From: Mucilaginibacter endophyticus
GTDB taxonomy: Bacteria > Bacteroidota > Bacteroidia > Sphingobacteriales > Sphingobacteriaceae
Direction of reading: 5' to 3'
Length of the DNA: 64,000 bases
NCBI RefSeq assembly: GCF_003351025.1
Contig: NZ_QPCG01000002.1
Location: forward strand, 1,133,288 to 1,197,287
This document shows positions 27,169 to 37,644 of the stretch, piece by piece. The first letter of the stretch is position 1. The number at the start of each line of letters is the position of its first letter. Position numbers and translations under genes: made by a program. The notes under the pieces are model-generated. The model did no database searches. It saw nothing but the letters and a program-made list of their open reading frames with translations, and was not told where the DNA came from.

Positions 27169-28443
27169 ATGCGAAATATAAAATCCCTGCTATTTATATC
27201 ACCCTTATTTTTTAGTTTACTAACACAAAAGGCCGAAGCACAAACAGATACGTTAAAGATCACTTTCCCTGACGCTGAAAAACAGTTCATTGAAAATAAC
27301 CTTAGCCTGCTTGCCCAAAAGTATAATGTTGATGCGCAGAAAGCGCTCATTCAACAAGCTAAATTATGGGACAACCCCGTTTTAAGCACCGATCAAAACA
27401 TTCATGACGGTGGCACCAACAAATTTTTTAATCACTCCAACGGTGGCGGACAAGTATTTGTGCAGCTAAACCAGGTGTTTGCCACTGCCGGCAAACGCGG
27501 CAAACAGGTAAAAGTGGCCGAAGACGATGCCAAAGTTCAGGAAGCTGCCTTTAGTGATCTGATGCGTAACCTGCGTTATAATCTTCAGCTTGATTTCAGT
27601 CAGCTGGGTTCATTAAATGCCCAGCAATTGGTTTATCAAAACGAAATCAAATCGGCTACCGAGCTGGTTAATGCCATTCAAAAATCATTTGATGTTGGCA
27701 ATACTTCCATGAAGGACCTCATCCGCTTGAAAGCATTGCTGTTTGGCTTGCAGAATGACATGGTTGAGAACAACCGCCAGATCAACGACCTGCAGACTGA
27801 GCTTAAAACCTTACTTCAAACTAAAGAAACTACTTTTGTACAGCCCATCATAAGTGACAAACCGGTTGAAACCGCCGATCTGGATGTACAATCGTTAATA
27901 AGTCAGGCCATGACCAACAGGCCCGATTACTTATCAAACCAGTACCAGTTAAATTCGGCCACGCATAACCTTGCTTATCAAAAAGCATTGGCTGTGCCTG
28001 ATGTAACCATCGGCGTATCTTATGACCAAAACAGCAGCTACGCCCGTAACTACTATGGCTTACAAATTGGTTTACCAATACCGTTGTTTAACCGCAACCA
28101 GGGCAATATCAAATCTGCACAATACAATATCAAAAGCCAGGAGAGCACTTTAAAACAAAGCGAGTTCCAGCTTAAAAATGATGTGGTTGCTGCCGTTAAT
28201 CAGTATAAACTGAACGAGCAATTGTTCTCTAACCAGCAGATCACATTTAATGAGCAATACGATAAACTGTTTGGTGCTATGCTCAAAAGTTTCCAGCAGC
28301 GCCAGATAAGCCTTGTGGAATTTGTCGACTTTTTTGACACCTATAAGGATACCAAACTAAAAATATTGCAACAAAAATTTAACCTGCAAAAAGCTATTGC
28401 CGACCTCAACTTTGCTGTTGGCACAACCGTAATAAAATCCTGA
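27169..28443 (+). CDS. TolC-family outer-membrane factor, CzcC type
   Basis: The 424-residue protein has a signal peptide ending in LLTQKAEAQ. It is made of two repeats of long coiled-coil helices (e.g. FIENNLSLLAQKYNVDAQKALIQQA cut to LSLLAQKYNVDAQKALI) with the LPIPLFNRNQGNIKSAQ motif of CzcC-like channels. It forms the outer-membrane tunnel of the metal efflux complex. It is the first gene of a three-gene operon with the adaptor 20 bp and the pump 69 bp further on. Confidence 0.93.
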   Translation: MRNIKSLLFISPLFFSLLTQKAEAQTDTLKITFPDAEKQFIENNLSLLAQKYNVDAQKALIQQAKLWDNPVLSTDQNIHDGGTNKFFNHSNGGGQVFVQLNQVFATAGKRGKQVKVAEDDAKVQEAAFSDLMRNLRYNLQLDFSQLGSLNAQQLVYQNEIKSATELVNAIQKSFDVGNTSMKDLIRLKALLFGLQNDMVENNRQINDLQTELKTLLQTKETTFVQPIISDKPVETADLDVQSLISQAMTNRPDYLSNQYQLNSATHNLAYQKALAVPDVTIGVSYDQNSSYARNYYGLQIGLPIPLFNRNQGNIKSAQYNIKSQESTLKQSEFQLKNDVVAAVNQYKLNEQLFSNQQITFNEQYDKLFGAMLKSFQQRQISLVEFVDFFDTYKDTKLKILQQKFNLQKAIADLNFAVGTTVIKS

Positions 28444-28463
28444 CTAACTTTTTAAGACTTACT

Positions 28464-29567
28464 ATGATGAAAAGAGAAACGCTGTTTTCCGGCATCTCAG
28501 CTTTACTATTGCTTGCCGCTTGTAAAGGCAAAACCCCTCCTGCTGTTGAAAACAAACAGGTAACTGTGAGCGATTCGATGGCAAAAATTATCACTATTGA
28601 TACAGCCAAGATCGCTACCATAAAAAATGAGCTTACCCTTTCGGGCGAGGTATCATACGATGACAACGCGGTTGTTAAAGTATTTCCGTTTTCGAGCGGA
28701 CAGGTGCTGGATGTGAAAGTTTCACTTGGCGATAAGGTGAGCAAAGGTCAAACCCTTGCCATTGTACGCAGTGCCGATGTTGCCGGTAACTATACTGATT
28801 TGAGCTCTTCAAAATCAGATCTTGCCATTTACAAACGTCAGTTAGAGCAGGCAGAATATTTATATAAAAACGGTATCTCAAGCGAGCGCGATTATACCGA
28901 AGCTAAAGAAAACTATAATAAAGCCGAAGCCGCTTATAATAAAGTTCAACAGCAAATTGCCATCAATGGTGGTGGTAACACCAGCCCGGGCGGTACCTTA
29001 GTGATCAAAGCCCCTGAAAGCGGGTTTATAGTTGAAAAAAACATCACAGCCGGTGGTTTTATCCGTCCGGATAATGCCAATAGCATGTTCACCATATCAA
29101 ACATGAAAGACGTTTGGATCTGGGCTAACGTGTTTGAGTCGGACATTAGTCGTGTTAAGGTTGGTTATACTGCTAAGGTTACAACCATTGCTTATCCTGA
29201 TAAAGTATTTACAGGCAAGGTTGATGCGGTAAGCTCTGTGCTTGATCCGGATAATAAGGTTTTGAAGATCAAAATTGTGCTGCCTAATGAAGGTATGCTG
29301 CTTAAACCTGAAATGTTTACCAGCGTGGTAATAGCCAACAGCGAAAAAGCGCAGTCGGTTGCTATACCTGCCAAGGCTGTAGTTTATGACAATAGCAAAA
29401 ACTTTGTAGTAGTTTATAACAGTAAAGATGACCTGAAGGTACGTCAGGTAGCGGTTATAAAAACGGTTGAGGATACTACTTATATATCATCGGGCCTGCA
29501 AGCGGGTGATAAGATCATATCCAAAAACCAGCTGCTTTTTTATGATGCCATTGCGGGCAATAATTAA
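28464..29567 (+). CDS. RND efflux adaptor lipoprotein, CzcB type
   Basis: The 367-residue protein starts with a lipoprotein signal (MMKRETLFSGISALLLLAAC). The lipoyl-like half motifs are VFPFSSGQVLDVKVSLGDKV and VIKAPESGFIVEKNITAG, on both sides of a coiled-coil hairpin of about residues 110-165. A beta-barrel domain and a membrane-proximal domain follow. It joins the CzcA-like pump to the CzcC-like channel. No His-rich metal-binding N-terminus is visible, unlike the original CzcB. Confidence 0.93.
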   Translation: MMKRETLFSGISALLLLAACKGKTPPAVENKQVTVSDSMAKIITIDTAKIATIKNELTLSGEVSYDDNAVVKVFPFSSGQVLDVKVSLGDKVSKGQTLAIVRSADVAGNYTDLSSSKSDLAIYKRQLEQAEYLYKNGISSERDYTEAKENYNKAEAAYNKVQQQIAINGGGNTSPGGTLVIKAPESGFIVEKNITAGGFIRPDNANSMFTISNMKDVWIWANVFESDISRVKVGYTAKVTTIAYPDKVFTGKVDAVSSVLDPDNKVLKIKIVLPNEGMLLKPEMFTSVVIANSEKAQSVAIPAKAVVYDNSKNFVVVYNSKDDLKVRQVAVIKTVEDTTYISSGLQAGDKIISKNQLLFYDAIAGNN

Positions 29568-29636
29568 GGGGCGATAAACTAAAAATTGCCGGGCTTTAAA
29601 ACCGGGCATTTACGTTTTTAAAATACAAAGACTACA

Positions 29637-32600
29637 ATGAACAAGTTCATCAAAAATATCATATACTTCTCGCTTAGGCACCGTTACTTTGTGTTCTTTA
29701 TGACACTGGTATTGGTAGTGCTGGGTGTGTGGAGCTATACCAACACCCCTATCGAGACCTTTCCTGACGTAACCAATACGCAGATCATTATTATTGCCCA
29801 ATGGCCGGGCCGTAGCGCCGAAGAGATGGAAAAAATGGTTACCATCCCTATGGAAACCGTTTTAAACTCGGTACAGAAAAAGGCCAACCTTCGTACTACA
29901 TCATCATTCGGTCTGTCATATGTCCGCATTATTTTTGATGATGACGTTGATGACGCGTTTGCGCGCCAGCAGGTTTTGAGCCGCTTGGGCAACGCCGATT
30001 TACCTGATGGTGTTAAACCCGAGGTTGAACCGCCATACGGCCCAACTGGCGAAATTTTCCGTTATACCTTAAAAAGCCATACCAAATCGTTACATGACCT
30101 TACCGCGATACAGGATTGGGTGCTTGACCGTCAGTTTAAATCAATACCGGGTGTAGCCGATGTGAACAGTTTTGGCGGCGAGGAAAAAACTTACGAGGTA
30201 AGTGTAAATCCTTCGCTGTTACAAAAATACGGCCTTACATCGCTTGATGTTTACACTGCCCTTAACCGCAGTAATATTAACGTGGGTGGTGATATCATCG
30301 AAAAAAATGACCAGGCTTACGTTGTACGTGGTATAGGGCTAATCAATAATATTGATGAGATCCAGAATATCATTATCAAAAACGTAAACAACGTACCAAT
30401 CCTTGCTCGTGACATTGCCGAAATTAAAGAAGGCGGCTTGCCACGTTTAGGCCAGGTTGGTCGCGATAAAAACAACGACGTTATTGAAGGTATTGTAGTA
30501 ATGCGTAAAGGTGAAAACCCTGCCGAAGTATTAAAGTTGATTAATCAAAAAGTTGTTGACCTTAATAAAAGCGTGTTACCGGCCGACGTAAAAATCTCTA
30601 CCTTTTATGATCGTACCAACCTGATGGATTTTTGTACCGAAACCGTTATCCATAATCTCTGCGAAGGTATTATACTGGTTACTGTTATCGTGTTACTATT
30701 CATGGCCGATTGGCGTACTACGCTTACGGTGGCTATCATTATTCCGCTGGCTTTATTGTTTGCCTTTATCTGTTTGCGATTAAAAGGCATGAGCGCCAAC
30801 TTACTATCCATGGGCGCGGTTGACTTTGGTATCATCATAGATGGTGCGGTGGTAATGGTCGAGGGGATTTTCGTGGCGCTTGATCACAAGGCCAGGGAAG
30901 TAGGAATGCAGAAATTCAACGGGCTTGCCAAGCTCGGCTTGTTTAAGAATGTTGGCGCAGAGATGGGTAAAGCTATCTTCTTTTCTAAACTTATTATCCT
31001 TACCTGTTTGGTACCAATCTTCGCTTTCCAAAAGGTTGAAGGTAAAATGTTCTCTCCTCTGGCTTATACTTTAGGCTTTGCTTTGCTGGGTGCATTAATA
31101 TTCACACTTACATTGGTACCTGCATTGTCAAGCATACTGCTTAATAAAAATGTAAGAGAAAAGCACAACCCGGTAGTATTGTTTTTTGAGCATGGTATCC
31201 GCCGTATGTTCGGCTATACTTATCGCAATCAAAAATTAAGTCTGATAGTTGCGGTAGCCTTCATGGCAGTTACCTTCTTCTCGGCTAAGTTTTTAGGATC
31301 AGAGTTTTTGCCGCAGCTTAATGAAGGTGCCCTTTGGGTAACGGCGCAGCTGCCAATGAGTACCTCATTAGAAAGTTCTGTTAAGGTAACTGATAAAATG
31401 AGGCAGATCCTCTCAACCTACCCTGAGGTAAAACAAACGCTATCGCAGGTTGGCCGTACAAATGACGGTACCGACCCTAAAGGTTTCTTTAACGTACAGA
31501 TCCAGGTTGACCTTTTACCTAAAAAGGAATGGAAACGTAACATCACCCAGGAAGAGCTCATAGCTGACATGGACAAAAAGCTGAGCCAGTTCCCAGGTAT
31601 TGTATTCAATTATTCGCAACCTATTATTGATAACGTAGCCGAAGCGGTTGCAGGTGTACCGGCATCAATGGCGGTAAAAATATTCGGCCCGGATTTCCAG
31701 GTGCTCGATCAAAAGGCCGACTCGGTGATGGCCGTGCTTAAAAAGATCCAGGGCGTTGAAGACCTTGGTATCCTTCGCAACCTTGGCCAGCCAGAGTTTC
31801 GCATTGAGCTTGACCAACGTAAGATGGCCCTTTACGGTGTATCAACTGCTGATGCAAACTCGGTTATTGAGATGGCTATCGGCGGTAAAGCGGCCTCACA
31901 ACTTTATGAGGGCGAACGTAAGTTTGATATCAGGATCCGTTATCAAAAACAATTCAGGGATACCCAAAGCAAAATCGAGAACCTGATGGTGCCTACCTTA
32001 AACGGTTCAAAAATTGCCATTAAGGAAATCTCGAAGATCACCACGCTAACCGGCCCGGCATTTATTTACCGCGATAATAATATGCGTTACATTGCCGTAA
32101 AATTCTCGGTACGTGGCCGTGATTTGGGAAGTACAATTGCCGAAGCTCAGGACAAAGTGGGCGCTGCTGTAAAATTGGATCAGGGTTACTCCTTCACATG
32201 GAACGGTGAATTTGAAAACCAGATCAGGGCCTCAAACACTTTGGCACACGTAGTACCTATATGTTTACTGGTAATATTCCTGATCCTGTTCATCACCTTC
32301 GGTAACGCTAAAGATGCCGTACTGGTAATCCTGAACGTGCCGTTCGCGTTGATAGGTGGTATTTTAGCACTGCATATCACAGGTACTAACTTCAGTATCT
32401 CGGCAGGTATCGGTTTCATCGCCTTATTTGGTGTCTGTATCCAGAATGGTGTGATCCTGATATCGGTATTCAAGAAAAACCTTGAAGAAAAAATGCACCT
32501 TGATGAAGCTATTATGCAAGGCGTAATATCACGTGTACGCCCGGTAGTAATGACCGCCTTAATGGCTGCCATTGGTTTGATGCCTGCCGCGATTTCTACA

Positions 32601-32774
32601 GGTATTGGTTCTGAAACCCAAAAACCGCTGGCTATCGTGGTAATAGGTGGCTTGGTAACTTCAACCATATTAACCTTACTGATATTACCTATCATTTACG
32701 CCATAGTTTACCGTTTAATCCACCGTCGTGAAAACCGTAAGCTGTTGAAAAAAGTGGGGATGATTAAAGGATAA
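29637..32774 (+). CDS. Heavy-metal RND efflux pump, CzcA/CusA family
   Basis: The 1045-residue proton/metal antiporter starts MNKFIKNIIYFSLRHRYFV and has the two-fold RND layout of twelve helices and two periplasmic loops. Helix 4 reads MGAVDFGIIIDGAVVMVE with Asp396, Asp402 and Glu409, the D-D-E spacing diagnostic of divalent-cation (Co/Zn/Cd) HME-RND pumps rather than drug pumps. The Met residues of Cu/Ag-type CusA are not evident in the periplasmic part. It is the last gene of the operon; a terminator follows at 32813. Confidence 0.96.
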   Translation: MNKFIKNIIYFSLRHRYFVFFMTLVLVVLGVWSYTNTPIETFPDVTNTQIIIIAQWPGRSAEEMEKMVTIPMETVLNSVQKKANLRTTSSFGLSYVRIIFDDDVDDAFARQQVLSRLGNADLPDGVKPEVEPPYGPTGEIFRYTLKSHTKSLHDLTAIQDWVLDRQFKSIPGVADVNSFGGEEKTYEVSVNPSLLQKYGLTSLDVYTALNRSNINVGGDIIEKNDQAYVVRGIGLINNIDEIQNIIIKNVNNVPILARDIAEIKEGGLPRLGQVGRDKNNDVIEGIVVMRKGENPAEVLKLINQKVVDLNKSVLPADVKISTFYDRTNLMDFCTETVIHNLCEGIILVTVIVLLFMADWRTTLTVAIIIPLALLFAFICLRLKGMSANLLSMGAVDFGIIIDGAVVMVEGIFVALDHKAREVGMQKFNGLAKLGLFKNVGAEMGKAIFFSKLIILTCLVPIFAFQKVEGKMFSPLAYTLGFALLGALIFTLTLVPALSSILLNKNVREKHNPVVLFFEHGIRRMFGYTYRNQKLSLIVAVAFMAVTFFSAKFLGSEFLPQLNEGALWVTAQLPMSTSLESSVKVTDKMRQILSTYPEVKQTLSQVGRTNDGTDPKGFFNVQIQVDLLPKKEWKRNITQEELIADMDKKLSQFPGIVFNYSQPIIDNVAEAVAGVPASMAVKIFGPDFQVLDQKADSVMAVLKKIQGVEDLGILRNLGQPEFRIELDQRKMALYGVSTADANSVIEMAIGGKAASQLYEGERKFDIRIRYQKQFRDTQSKIENLMVPTLNGSKIAIKEISKITTLTGPAFIYRDNNMRYIAVKFSVRGRDLGSTIAEAQDKVGAAVKLDQGYSFTWNGEFENQIRASNTLAHVVPICLLVIFLILFITFGNAKDAVLVILNVPFALIGGILALHITGTNFSISAGIGFIALFGVCIQNGVILISVFKKNLEEKMHLDEAIMQGVISRVRPVVMTALMAAIGLMPAAISTGIGSETQKPLAIVVIGGLVTSTILTLLILPIIYAIVYRLIHRRENRKLLKKVGMIKG

Positions 32775-32812
32775 TTAATTATCTATGAATTTTTTTCTGA
32801 AAAGATAAGTGT

Positions 32813-32841
32813 AAATCGCCACCCTTAAACGGTGGCGATTT
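32813..32841 (+). terminator. Rho-independent terminator of the metal-efflux operon
   Basis: The 11-bp stem AAATCGCCACC / GGTGGCGATTT is followed by a T-run, 39 bp after the pump gene. Confidence 0.9.
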
Positions 32842-32904
32842 TTTTATTATTACAACATTAAAACTTTAATTTGCAGGAAATACTACGATAGCTTTTTAGT
32901 AAAC

Positions 32905-35900
32905 ATGTCATATATAAAACCATTGTTTCGCAGTGCTTTACCGCTCGCTTTTTTATTAACTATCCCAATCCTGTCATCAGCCCAAAAGAAAAAAGAAAAG
33001 GATAAGGATTATGCCCAGCTGGTTGATCCTTTTATAGGCACCGGCGGACATGGGCACACCTACCCCGGCCCGGTAATGCCCTTTGGCATGGTGCAGCTTA
33101 GCCCTGATACCCGGTTAGAAGGCTGGGACGGCTGCTCGGGCTATCATTATACCGATAGTTTGGTTTATGGTTTTTCGCACACGCACTTAAGCGGCACAGG
33201 CGTACCGGATTATTGCGATGTGCTGTTTATGCCCACAACCGGTGATCCTAAATTTAAAAACACCGAATACCGCTCGCACTTCAGTAAAAAGAATGAGAGC
33301 GCTACGCCCGGCTATTATCATACCCTGCTCGATAAATACAACATTGGCGTTGAGCTAACCGCTACAACCCGTGTGGGCGTTCACCGCTATACTTATCCAT
33401 CAACCGATAAGGCCAACATTATTATCGATCTGCAGCATCGTGACGAAGTGCTGGATTCATGGATTGAGGTGGTAAATGATCATGAGGTGCGTGGCTTCCG
33501 CATGTCGAAATCATGGGCCGATAAACAGCAGGTATATTTTTATGCCAAGTTTTCAAAGCCTTTTAAAACCTATGGTATCGCGTCAAATAACGAGGTTCAA
33601 AATGGGCAGAGCAAAGTACAGGGCAAAAACATCAAGCTGTTTTTACAGTTTGATAATCCCGGCGAAGTGATTAGCAAAGTAGGGATCTCTGCGGTAAGCG
33701 CCGAAGGTGCCTTGAAAAACCTGGATGCCGAAGTGCCTGACTTCGATTTTAAAAAGATCCAGAAGGATGCCAAAATAGCATGGAACCATGAACTCAATAA
33801 AATTCAGGTTGAAGGTGGCGCTCCCGCCCCATCTTCACAAACCCAGGCGGTAGGCGGTACAGGGCCTTATAGCTATGCCCCGCCTGCAAAAAAGGTAGTT
33901 CAGCCCGATTATGCTAAAATAAAGCAAACTATTTTTTACACAGCTCTATACCATAGCATGGTAGCCCCCAATATATACAGCGATGTTGACGGGCAATACC
34001 GGGGCATGGATCAGCAGGTGCATACGGCTCAGGGCTTTGATTATTACACGGTATTCTCCCTGTGGGATACCTTCAGGGCTGAGAACCCGCTCCTGACATT
34101 GATAGACCGCAAACGCACGCTCGATTTCATCAAAAGCTTTATAGCGATGTATGACCAGGGTGGTTTATTACCGATATGGCCGCTGGCTACTACCGAGACT
34201 TATTGCATGATCGGGAACCATTCCATTCCGGTTATTGTGGATGCGTATGTTAAAGGCATTCGTGATTTTGATGCCGAGAAAGCCTTTACGGCAATGAAAG
34301 CCGCTGTAAACCGCAACCAGTTTGGTTTGGATAATTACCGCAAAAACGGAGCGGTACAATCAGATGTTGAAGATGCATCTGTATCAAAAACCTTAGAGTA
34401 CGCTTATGATGATTGGTGCATTGCGCAGATGGCGAAAATGCTTAATAAAACCGACGACTATACCCAATACATTCAACGTGCCCAGTACTGGAAAAACGTT
34501 TATAACAACCAGAATACCTTTATGCAGGCCCGCGCAAACGGAGGCTGGCTGGAGCCCTTTGATCCTACGGAGATCAACGGCAATTATACCGAAGGCAATT
34601 CCTGGCAATACTCATTTTTAGTACCACATGATGTAGAAACCCTGATTGATAAAATGGGCGGTAAACAGGCTTTTGAAAACAAACTTGATGAGCTGTTCAG
34701 CACTCAATCAAAATTAAGCGGCAGCGATATCCCGGATGTGGCTGGGTTGATAGGCCAATATGCGCATGGTAACGAGCCAAGTCATCACATGGCTTACCTG
34801 TATAACTTCACCGACTCGCCGGATAAAACCCAGTTTTACGTAAGCCGTATTTTGCGCGAAGAATACAGCAACAAACCGGATGGCCTAGCAGGAAATGAAG
34901 ACTGCGGACAGATGTCGGCTTGGTACGTGATGAGCTCGTTGGGGATTTACAATATTGCTCCCGGTCAGCAGGATTTTCAGATTGGCATACCGCAGTTTGA
35001 TAAGGCGGTGATCAATCTGGAAAATGGTAAAAAATTCAGCATCATCAACCCAGGTGCCGGTATTACCCGCAGCAATATCTATCTGCAGGGCATGAACCTT
35101 GATAAAAAGGTATACAGTAAGCTTTTCATCAATTACGATGATATTGTTAAAGGCGGAGATTTTGAAGTGTTCACCGGCAGGCTGGCTAATAAGATCTTTA
35201 CCCAGGACCTGGAAAAACCTGTTTCAAAGATCACAGATAACCTGATTGTTGCCAACCCTTACATTATAGCGCCTGCCAAATCATTCAAGCAGCCTTTCAG
35301 TATTCAGATCAAAGATCAGGAGGCCGATGCGAAGATCTATTATACGCTTGACGGCTCTGCGCCTTCCGCATCATCAACACTTTACGCACAACCCATCAAT
35401 ATCACTGATAATATCACTGTAAAAGCCATCGCCATAAAAGATGGGAAGAGCAGCTTTGTTGACGAGGCAAGTTTTATCAAGCTCCGTAACGATATTAAGT
35501 TAACCATAGTCAACAAGTACCTGCCCAGCTACCCGGCTAAAGGCGATGAATCATTAATCGATGGCCAACACGGAACTACCAACTGGCGCTTAGGGAACTG
35601 GCAGGGCTACCAGGGTAAGGATTTCGTCGCGGTTGTTGATATGAGTGCGATTAAGCCTATAAAACAGATCAGTATTAATGCCTTGCAGGATAGTCGCGCG
35701 TGGATCGTGTTTCCTAAATATGTACAGTTTTGGACATCAAATGATGGTAAAACCTATAAACTGGCAACCACCATTAATACCAAAGTTGATATCAAGGACA
35801 CCAACGTACAAACACAGGAGTTTACCGCGCCATTAAACACCGATGCCCGTTACATTAAACTGATTGCCAAACAATATGGCCCGCTGCCCGACTGGCACGA

Positions 35901-35952
35901 AAACAAAGGCAGCCAGTCGTATATTTTCGCCGATGAAATAACGGTGGAGTAA
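32905..35952 (+). CDS. GH92-family alpha-mannosidase with C-terminal accessory domains
   Basis: The 1015-residue secreted protein has a signal peptide ending LSSAQ. Its GH92 core starts with DPFIGTGGHGHTYPGPVMPF (about residue 42) and includes GWDGCSGYHYTD, FSLWDTFRAENPL and the catalytic region GLAGNEDCGQMSAWYVMSSL (about 655-675). GH92 enzymes are calcium-dependent exo-mannosidases that remove alpha-mannose from yeast mannan or N-glycans. After the core come a chitobiase C-terminal-like module (IYYTLDGSAPSASSTLY, about 810) and a probable F5/8-type C (discoidin) carbohydrate-binding domain (about 870-1010). No SusC/D pair lies beside it. Confidence 0.93.
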   Translation: MSYIKPLFRSALPLAFLLTIPILSSAQKKKEKDKDYAQLVDPFIGTGGHGHTYPGPVMPFGMVQLSPDTRLEGWDGCSGYHYTDSLVYGFSHTHLSGTGVPDYCDVLFMPTTGDPKFKNTEYRSHFSKKNESATPGYYHTLLDKYNIGVELTATTRVGVHRYTYPSTDKANIIIDLQHRDEVLDSWIEVVNDHEVRGFRMSKSWADKQQVYFYAKFSKPFKTYGIASNNEVQNGQSKVQGKNIKLFLQFDNPGEVISKVGISAVSAEGALKNLDAEVPDFDFKKIQKDAKIAWNHELNKIQVEGGAPAPSSQTQAVGGTGPYSYAPPAKKVVQPDYAKIKQTIFYTALYHSMVAPNIYSDVDGQYRGMDQQVHTAQGFDYYTVFSLWDTFRAENPLLTLIDRKRTLDFIKSFIAMYDQGGLLPIWPLATTETYCMIGNHSIPVIVDAYVKGIRDFDAEKAFTAMKAAVNRNQFGLDNYRKNGAVQSDVEDASVSKTLEYAYDDWCIAQMAKMLNKTDDYTQYIQRAQYWKNVYNNQNTFMQARANGGWLEPFDPTEINGNYTEGNSWQYSFLVPHDVETLIDKMGGKQAFENKLDELFSTQSKLSGSDIPDVAGLIGQYAHGNEPSHHMAYLYNFTDSPDKTQFYVSRILREEYSNKPDGLAGNEDCGQMSAWYVMSSLGIYNIAPGQQDFQIGIPQFDKAVINLENGKKFSIINPGAGITRSNIYLQGMNLDKKVYSKLFINYDDIVKGGDFEVFTGRLANKIFTQDLEKPVSKITDNLIVANPYIIAPAKSFKQPFSIQIKDQEADAKIYYTLDGSAPSASSTLYAQPINITDNITVKAIAIKDGKSSFVDEASFIKLRNDIKLTIVNKYLPSYPAKGDESLIDGQHGTTNWRLGNWQGYQGKDFVAVVDMSAIKPIKQISINALQDSRAWIVFPKYVQFWTSNDGKTYKLATTINTKVDIKDTNVQTQEFTAPLNTDARYIKLIAKQYGPLPDWHENKGSQSYIFADEITVE

Positions 35953-36009
35953 TTTTTGGATGTGCAGATTTCAAATGTGCGCATGTACAAATGAATAAAG
36001 TTTTGCTGT

Positions 36010-36060
36010 AGCTAACCATTTAAAAATGGATAAAACTATTTCATTGTTAAATGGTTAGCT
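36010..36060. repeat. Long hairpin before the DUF4870-like gene
   Basis: The arms AGCTAACCATTTAA (36010-36023) and TTAAATGGTTAGCT (36047-36060) are a perfect 14-bp inverted repeat around 23 nt. It follows the mannosidase gene and precedes the next start by 25 bp; it may be a terminator, a leader structure or a dispersed repeat. Confidence 0.6.
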
Positions 36061-36084
36061 GTATACAAAAAAACTTTACCACAC

Positions 36085-36453
36085 ATGGAAAATTACAAAC
36101 CAACAACTGACGACAGTAAGACCGCCGGCATCATTAGTTATTTTACGCTTATTGGGTGGCTCATTGCTTATTTTGCATTATACACCAACAATAAAACCCC
36201 GCTTGCATCCTACCAAATGAGGCAAACCTTACTGTTTCACCTCGTTTCAATTCTAATTTCATGGGTTGCCGGTTTTCTTATAGGCATAGCCTTTGTAACA
36301 TCAGGGATATTTATTGGCGCATCCATCCTTTGGATCATCCGCCTGGGGTTGCTGATCATCTGGATTATCGGTTTACTTGGCGCCATTAACGGCGAAAGAA
36401 AACCAATGCCACTTATCGGCGAACCAGCACAAAATATGTTTTCAGGTATTTAA
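36085..36453 (+). CDS. DUF4870/Tic20-like small membrane protein
   Basis: The 122-residue protein has three hydrophobic segments (ISYFTLIGWLIAYFAL, HLVSILISWVAGFLIGIAFV, ILWIIRLGLLIIWIIGLLGA) with the pattern YQMRQTLLFHL between the first two. It resembles DUF4870-type proteins in the inner membrane, whose function is unknown. Convergent with the PPK2 gene, with a palindromic hairpin between them. Confidence 0.7.
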   Translation: MENYKPTTDDSKTAGIISYFTLIGWLIAYFALYTNNKTPLASYQMRQTLLFHLVSILISWVAGFLIGIAFVTSGIFIGASILWIIRLGLLIIWIIGLLGAINGERKPMPLIGEPAQNMFSGI

Positions 36454-36470
36454 ACTTTTATTAATATTCC

Positions 36471-36503
36471 AGACTTACGAAGTTTTAAAAACTTCGTAAG
36501 TCT
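36471..36503. terminator. Perfect palindrome, bidirectional terminator between convergent genes
   Basis: AGACTTACGAAGTTTT and its exact complement are separated by a single A (33 nt in all). It lies between two convergent genes. The AGACTTACG core recurs at 15227-15276, so this is also a dispersed repeat family. Confidence 0.75.
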
Positions 36504-36514
36504 AAATACCGTCG

Positions 36515-37393
36515 CTACTGTTTCTCCAACAGTTGCTTAGCTTCTTGCAGCTTTTCCATTTGCTCCTTAGGCAAAACCGGAAATTCCAGCTTCAAATCTT
36601 TCAAAGTATCGTGTATTATCGTTGAAATAGCGATGCGGGTAAACCACTTTTTATCTGCCGGGATCACGTACCAGGGGCAATCGTCTGTTGATGTTTCATT
36701 GATGGCTTTTTCATAAGCATTCATATACTCATCCCAATGCTCCCGTTCTGTGATATCACTGGCCTGAAATTTCCAGTTTTTTGCAGGGTTGTCTATGCGT
36801 TTTAAAAACCGCTTCTTTTGCTCCTGTTTGGACACATTCAGGAAAAACTTGATCACAATGGTGCCGTTGCGGTGGATGTGCTTTTCAAAATTACGGATAC
36901 TCTCATACCGTTGCTCCCAAAACTGTTTGTCGATATCTTTCACCTGCTTTATCGCCGGGTTATTCTCCTTTAAAATAAGCTCCGGGTGCACTTTAACTAC
37001 CAGCACATTTTCATAATGTGAACGGTTATGGATGCCAATGCGTCCTCTTTCGGGCAGGGCTTTATAATGCCGCCATAAAAAGTCGTGATCGTAGTCCTCA
37101 GAACTCGGCTGTTTAAAGCTGTACACCTGGCAGCCCTGCGGGTTTAAGCCCGACATGGTGTGTGCTATGGCGCTGTCTTTCCCGGCAGCATCCATCGCCT
37201 GAAAAATGATAAGCAATGAATAATTATTTGAGGCGTAAAGCTGGCTCTGCAATTTGAAGGTTTCGCCTATCAGTTCCGTTAATACAGCACGGGCATCTTC
37301 TTTTTCATAACCGTCGCTAAACGCGGGATCATAATCACTCAGCGAAAATTTCGCATCGCTTTTTACTTTAAATTGTTCGGTAAGATTCTTCAT
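36515..37393 (-). CDS. Polyphosphate kinase 2-family nucleotide phosphotransferase
   Basis: The 292-residue cytosolic enzyme has the PPK2 signature. Walker A is IIFQAMDAAGKDSAIAHTMS (about 70), the Walker B/lid region is ALPERGRIGIHNRSHYENVL (about 130) and the lid contains Arg/Lys-rich KKRFLKRIDNPAKNWKF. PPK2 enzymes move phosphate between polyphosphate and AMP, ADP or other nucleotides. Single-domain length and the GFNPQGC/SGLNPQGC element suggest the class that acts on NMP/NDP with polyphosphate as donor. The exact direction cannot be told from sequence. Confidence 0.92.
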   Translation of the reverse strand: MKNLTEQFKVKSDAKFSLSDYDPAFSDGYEKEDARAVLTELIGETFKLQSQLYASNNYSLLIIFQAMDAAGKDSAIAHTMSGLNPQGCQVYSFKQPSSEDYDHDFLWRHYKALPERGRIGIHNRSHYENVLVVKVHPELILKENNPAIKQVKDIDKQFWEQRYESIRNFEKHIHRNGTIVIKFFLNVSKQEQKKRFLKRIDNPAKNWKFQASDITEREHWDEYMNAYEKAINETSTDDCPWYVIPADKKWFTRIAISTIIHDTLKDLKLEFPVLPKEQMEKLQEAKQLLEKQ

Positions 37394-37644
37394 ATTATCA
37401 GGTATCTACACAAAATATAAAAAAACTGAATAATGTTTTGGTAACCTGGTTTAAACATAACCGGTAAATAGCAAAAATCCTCTTTTTTTGATCCGAAATG
37501 CTTTTGATTTATTTATTGTGTACTTTGCACATCATAAATATGTATCATACCAGTGTTAACCTAAAATTTACCTGATTATTTTACGTTGTTTATATTTGTC
37601 AAACAGCATTATGATGTAGTGCTATAATTTTTCATCTTTACCCA